Below are positions 60,613-64,000 of a stretch of DNA of 64,000 bases, piece by piece. Numbering within the stretch: the first letter of the stretch is position 1; each line of letters begins with the position of its first letter. The stretch is from Prolixibacteraceae bacterium (lineage in GTDB: Bacteria > Bacteroidota > Bacteroidia > Bacteroidales > Prolixibacteraceae): positions 124,001 through 188,000 of the forward strand of contig JAQUIJ010000008.1 of NCBI GenBank assembly GCA_028683385.1, in the 5' to 3' direction. The notes beneath the pieces were generated by a model. It was not told where the DNA came from. It did not search any database and saw only the letters and a list, made by a program, of their open reading frames with translations. Both the position numbers and the translations under genes were made by a program.

Positions 60613-62331
60613 CTATTGTTTTATGTGCTTACTAATCAAGTTCAGTAGGTTATCCGTTTTTATAGGTTTCGAAACATAATCGTTACAGCCTGCTTCTATC
60701 GCTTTTTTATTGTCACCAGATAGCGCATAGGCTGTTTGTGCAATAATAATTACTTCTGTGTTAAATTCCCGGATTCGTCTCGTGGCTTCATAGCCATCCA
60801 TTATTGGCATTTGAATATCCATTAGGATTAAATCGATTTCAGGATTTTCAAAACAGGCTCGAACGGCTTCTGTTCCGTTTTCTACGCTGATTATTTCTCC
60901 TGCAATTTTCCGGATTATAATTGAAATGAGTTGGCTCGATGATCTGTCGTCCTCGGCAATCAATATTTTCAACTTCTTTAACTGGGTTTCTTCGATTGGG
61001 GCCAGAGTTTCATGTCCAATTTCGATTTTATTTTTTGATACCGGAAGATACGGAATAGTAAAATAGAATGTCGAACCTTTTCCTTCTTCACTTTCAATCC
61101 ATATTTTTCCACCCAACATCTCGACATACGCTTTCGAAATGGCCAATCCTAAACCGGCACCCTGGCGAGCCATTTTATCAAAAACATCAACTTGAATAAA
61201 ACGTTCAAAGATAGCTTCGTGCCTGTTTTTGGGGATCCCAATACCGGTATCTCTTACGAAATATTGCAGAAACAATTCATGATTAGTCTCTACAACATCA
61301 CAACCAAATTCAATAAAACCTTTTGATGTATATTTAATTGAATTTTTGACCAAATTGGTTAGTATAGCATAAAGCTTTTCCCGATCGGTCTCAACGATTG
61401 ATTCAGGCGGCAATGAAACTTTTTTCAAGGAGAAAGACAATCCCTTGTGTTCAACCTCTCTGTTAAAAAGCTGGTAAATAAATTCAAGTTGTTCGTTGAT
61501 ATTGGTTTCTTGCAGGACAGCCTTCATTTGTCCCGATTCTATTTTCGAGATGTCAATGATATCGTTTATGATATTCAGCATTCGGGCGCCGCTTTTTTCT
61601 ATAATTTTAATATATTCCTGTTGCTGTTCGCCTGTAAGATCGGGTTCTTTCAATAGTTCGGCGAAGCCAAGAATACCGTTCATTGGTGTCCGGATTTCGT
61701 GGCTCATATTGGCAAGAAACGCCGATTTTAAACCATCGCTTTCTTCTGCTCGTTTTAGCGCTTCTATTAATTCAAGTTCTGCCTGCTTTCTCTGTTCTAT
61801 CTCCTGTTCAAGTTGCGAGGCATAAATCCTGATTTTCATTTCGGCTTCTTCGCTTTTAATCATTCGGTCTTCCATCTTGCGAATCAGGGTTTCGTTGTAT
61901 TCCTTCAGCATGGAAACTTCGGATGACTCAGGTGTTATCGATACCGGAATTTTACCATTTCTGAATTCTGATAATACCTGCTCAATTATGGCCATGAAAT
62001 CTTCAGGCTCCTGAGGTTTAATGATAAACTTATCGGCTCCAAGACTTAAAGCAAATTCTCCGTCTTTTGGATGTGTGTATGTGGCAGTGTAAAAAACGAA
62101 TGGAATGTTTTTTAGTGTGTCTTCCTTTTTCCATTCGCGGCAAAGGGTATAACCATCCATAACGGGCATCAGGATGTCAGCAATAATAATATCTGGCGGT
62201 TCTTTCAAGCCGAGGCCAAGCGCTTCGGCGCCATTGTTTGCAGTAACGGTTGTATAACCATACCCTTTAAGTAGCGATTCCAGTAGATACAGGTTTTCTT
62301 TGATGTCATCAACAATTAGGGCTCGTTTCAT
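60613..62331 (-). CDS. Hybrid histidine kinase with N- and C-terminal receiver domains
   Basis: A 572-residue cytoplasmic protein. An N-terminal receiver (PDIIIADILMPVMDGYTLC, about residue 50) leads through a coiled coil to HisKA (ANMSHEIRTPMNGILGF), HATPase_c (ILTNLVKNSIKYTSKG, DTGIGIPKNRHEA, GAGLGLAISKAYVEMLGG) and a C-terminal receiver (KILIAEDDRSSSQ, LILMDIQMPIMDGYEATRR). No membrane helix is present. Third gene of a minus-strand operon with the PAS kinase and receiver upstream; its start overlaps the receiver stop by four bases (ATGA). It likely takes phosphate from its neighbours in a phosphorelay. Confidence 0.92.
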   Translation of the reverse strand: MKRALIVDDIKENLYLLESLLKGYGYTTVTANNGAEALGLGLKEPPDIIIADILMPVMDGYTLCREWKKEDTLKNIPFVFYTATYTHPKDGEFALSLGADKFIIKPQEPEDFMAIIEQVLSEFRNGKIPVSITPESSEVSMLKEYNETLIRKMEDRMIKSEEAEMKIRIYASQLEQEIEQRKQAELELIEALKRAEESDGLKSAFLANMSHEIRTPMNGILGFAELLKEPDLTGEQQQEYIKIIEKSGARMLNIINDIIDISKIESGQMKAVLQETNINEQLEFIYQLFNREVEHKGLSFSLKKVSLPPESIVETDREKLYAILTNLVKNSIKYTSKGFIEFGCDVVETNHELFLQYFVRDTGIGIPKNRHEAIFERFIQVDVFDKMARQGAGLGLAISKAYVEMLGGKIWIESEEGKGSTFYFTIPYLPVSKNKIEIGHETLAPIEETQLKKLKILIAEDDRSSSQLISIIIRKIAGEIISVENGTEAVRACFENPEIDLILMDIQMPIMDGYEATRRIREFNTEVIIIAQTAYALSGDNKKAIEAGCNDYVSKPIKTDNLLNLISKHIKQ

Positions 62332-62729
62332 AATTGATTCCTCCTTTGCAAAAGTTCTTTGGGAAAATGGGATTCCATCCGTTGTATAAAATTGTCAGGA
62401 TCGATTGGTTTTTCAATATAGCCATTTGCCCCAGAAGCCATCACTTTTTCGCGGTCGCCAACCATGGCATGAGAAGTGACTGCGATAATCGGAATCGTGT
62501 TGAGATCGTTCCTGTTTCTCAACTCCCGTGCAATCTGATAACCATCCATTTCCGGCAGTTGAATGTCCAATAATATCACATCAGGCAGGCAATTCGTCGC
62601 AGCTTTAATACCGTCTAATCCGTTGAATGCCTGAAATACTTCATAATTATTCTTTTCGAGCAAAAAACTGAGCATATACATGTTTTGTTCGTTGTCTTCA
62701 ATAATTAATGCTTTTAGCTTCATATTCAT
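62328..62729 (-). CDS. Single-domain response regulator
   Basis: A 133-residue receiver-only protein: LIIEDNEQNMYML (acidic pocket), DVILLDIQLPEMDGYQIA (phosphoacceptor Asp), VTSHAMVG (Thr/Ser), and GYIEKPID (Lys). It resembles DivK-like intermediates. It lies between two kinases, overlapping the hybrid kinase by four bases; the Met at residue 3 is an alternative start. Confidence 0.9.
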   Translation of the reverse strand: MNMKLKALIIEDNEQNMYMLSFLLEKNNYEVFQAFNGLDGIKAATNCLPDVILLDIQLPEMDGYQIARELRNRNDLNTIPIIAVTSHAMVGDREKVMASGANGYIEKPIDPDNFIQRMESHFPKELLQRRNQL

Positions 62730-62743
62730 TTTTTTTGATTACA

Positions 62744-64000
62744 TCAGTAATTGTTATCAAGAGGTAACCTGATAATAAAAGTACTACCTTTTGCAAGCTC
62801 TGATTCAACAGAAATTGATCCGCCCAACATGGTCATCAGCTTTTTGCTGATTGAAAGTCCCAGTCCGGTACCCTCGTGTTTCCGAGCTATTCCCGAATCG
62901 ATTTGTATAAACGGTTTAAACAACTTTGTTATCTGATTTTCTTCGATGCCCAAGCCGGTATCAATTACCCGAACTACCAGATGTTTGTCCTGTAATAGTG
63001 CTTCCACTTTCACTGATCCAACTTCAGTAAATTTCAGTGCGTTATTTACCAGATTGATAATGACCTGTTGTACCCTGAATTGGTCACTGGTAATTTCAGG
63101 CAGGTCAGGTTCTATTTCGGCTGTTAAAAGTAAATTTTTGCTGGTGGCAAATGGTTTTGACAGGTCGATGACGTTTTGAATAACTTCCGAAATTTTAAAC
63201 CTGTCGGTACTCAAATTTAACTGGCCAGCCTCAATTTTCGATAAATCGAGAATGTCGTTTATCAGCGATAACAGGTGGCGACCGCTTTTCTGGGTCATAC
63301 GGAGTTGTTTTTTCTGCTCCTCGTTCAATGGCCCTGGTAATTCCTGAAGCAACATTCCGGTAAACCCAATGATCGAGTTTAATGGGGTGCGAAGTTCGTG
63401 CGACATAGTGGCCAAAAATGCAGATTTTAACTGATCGGCCGACTCGGCGCGTTCTTTGGCTATTTCTAACTCGGCAGTTCGTTCTTCAACCATATTTTCC
63501 AAATGCTTGTGGTATCTTTCCAATTCCATCTCTGCCAGTTTTCGATCGGTTATGTCGGTTACTGCGGCAATGCGGGCATCGCGTTCCATATAATCCAAAT
63601 CGTGCGAAGTTGCAATGATCGAAATAACCGAGCCATCTTTCCTGATGTGATGCCATTCGCCTGCATAGGCATGTCCATGTAAACCTTGGGCTACCTCAAC
63701 AAGAGCCTCTTTTTCTTCCTCCGGGTAAAGATCGGGTAACTGCATGGCTAACACTTCATCCATAGAAAAACCATACTGTTTTATAAATGCTTCGTTGACG
63801 GCACGAAATTTTAATGTTTCCGTATCATAAATTAGTAATGGAACAGGATTTCGCTCAAATAGAAATCGATATTTTTCTTCGTTTAGCCTTAGCAATTCTT
63901 CAGCCTGTTTTCTTTTTGTGATGTCCCAGAAAATTCCCTGAATGCCAATAACGGAGCCATTTCCATCTTTAATAGGAACCTTAACAACTTGAGTCCAGTA
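62744..64000 (-). CDS. PAS-domain sensor histidine kinase, 5'-truncated by window edge
   Basis: The frame runs off the right edge; 418 residues are visible. They begin in a PAS domain tail (IQGIFWDITKRKQAEELL), then a second PAS/PAC (RFLFERNPVPLLIYD to IAAVTDITDRKLAE), a coiled coil, HisKA (ATMSHELRTPLNSIIGF) and HATPase_c (IINLVNNALKFTEVG, DTGLGIEENQ, GTGLGLSISKKL). The TTG at 63895 is an internal codon, not a start. First visible gene of the phosphorelay operon, 14 bases before the receiver gene. Confidence 0.9.
   Translation of the reverse strand, partial: YWTQVVKVPIKDGNGSVIGIQGIFWDITKRKQAEELLRLNEEKYRFLFERNPVPLLIYDTETLKFRAVNEAFIKQYGFSMDEVLAMQLPDLYPEEEKEALVEVAQGLHGHAYAGEWHHIRKDGSVISIIATSHDLDYMERDARIAAVTDITDRKLAEMELERYHKHLENMVEERTAELEIAKERAESADQLKSAFLATMSHELRTPLNSIIGFTGMLLQELPGPLNEEQKKQLRMTQKSGRHLLSLINDILDLSKIEAGQLNLSTDRFKISEVIQNVIDLSKPFATSKNLLLTAEIEPDLPEITSDQFRVQQVIINLVNNALKFTEVGSVKVEALLQDKHLVVRVIDTGLGIEENQITKLFKPFIQIDSGIARKHEGTGLGLSISKKLMTMLGGSISVESELAKGSTFIIRLPLDNNY

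Overview
The window reads as a chromosome segment of a Bacteroidota bacterium, most likely an anaerobic or facultative member of Bacteroidia close to Marinilabiliales/Prolixibacteraceae. This is inferred from the families present (DUF4954, SO_0444-type permease with an HMA tail, exported PQQ-like beta-propellers, a rus-like ribose locus, TPR-histidine kinases), from TAnnTTTG-type -7 boxes, from mostly weak Shine-Dalgarno sequences, and from dense short intergenic repeats. No rRNA, tRNA, CRISPR array, prophage or classical IS transposase was recognised.

Layout. 0-7.4 kb: 3' part of a Rel/SpoT (p)ppGpp enzyme, TPR proteins (one frameshifted), a lipoprotein phosphodiesterase, an SO_0444-type metal permease coupled to a membrane methyltransferase, and a convergent helical-repeat protein. 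7.6-12.3 kb: a four-gene ribose/nucleoside salvage operon (ribokinase, ADP-ribosylglycohydrolase lipoprotein, nucleoside hydrolase, sugar permease). 12.5-13.6 kb: an unknown protein and a single-domain response regulator. 13.9-30.1 kb: the most distinctive region. Five exported or membrane-anchored PQQ-like beta-propeller proteins and one NHL propeller surround Tat-exported Fe-S proteins and a NapH/MauN-like membrane ferredoxin. A NuoE-NuoF-ferredoxin fusion, a 2Fe-2S/FAD/4Fe-4S adapter protein and a ThuA protein follow. A small four-helix-bundle (S23/IVP-type) gene bounded by repeats sits between the two flavin/Fe-S genes. 30.3-37.6 kb: a GH18-NodB-GT2 fusion, a sixth PQQ-like propeller, a large lipoprotein and an outer-membrane barrel. 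37.7-43.8 kb: glycosyltransferase, ABC ATPase, DUF1697 protein and a large ABC permease, with many intergenic repeats. 43.8-45.0 kb: 1.17 kb of AT-rich, nearly gene-free DNA. 45.0-55.5 kb: DUF4395 protein, TPR-histidine kinase, a tight methyltransferase/DUF4954/nagB operon, a FadL-like outer-membrane protein and a low-complexity lipoprotein. 55.6-60.6 kb: proS, an unknown protein, pepT, tilS. 60.6-64 kb: a three-gene phosphorelay cluster running off the right edge.

How it fits together. The 13.9-30.1 kb block looks like an electron path. Periplasmic propellers would pass electrons to Tat-exported ferredoxins, then to the NapH/MauN-like membrane protein, and then to a cytoplasmic flavin/Fe-S diaphorase. 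This is inference; no substrate can be assigned. Separately, short intergenic arrays with a strict 7-base period (GTTnCRR-like units) often begin at or within a few bases of stop codons. One 16-base unit is shared exactly by three sites, and two of those sites bracket the four-helix-bundle gene. I regard the electron-path cluster and the heptad/four-helix-bundle element as the best candidates for undescribed biology here.
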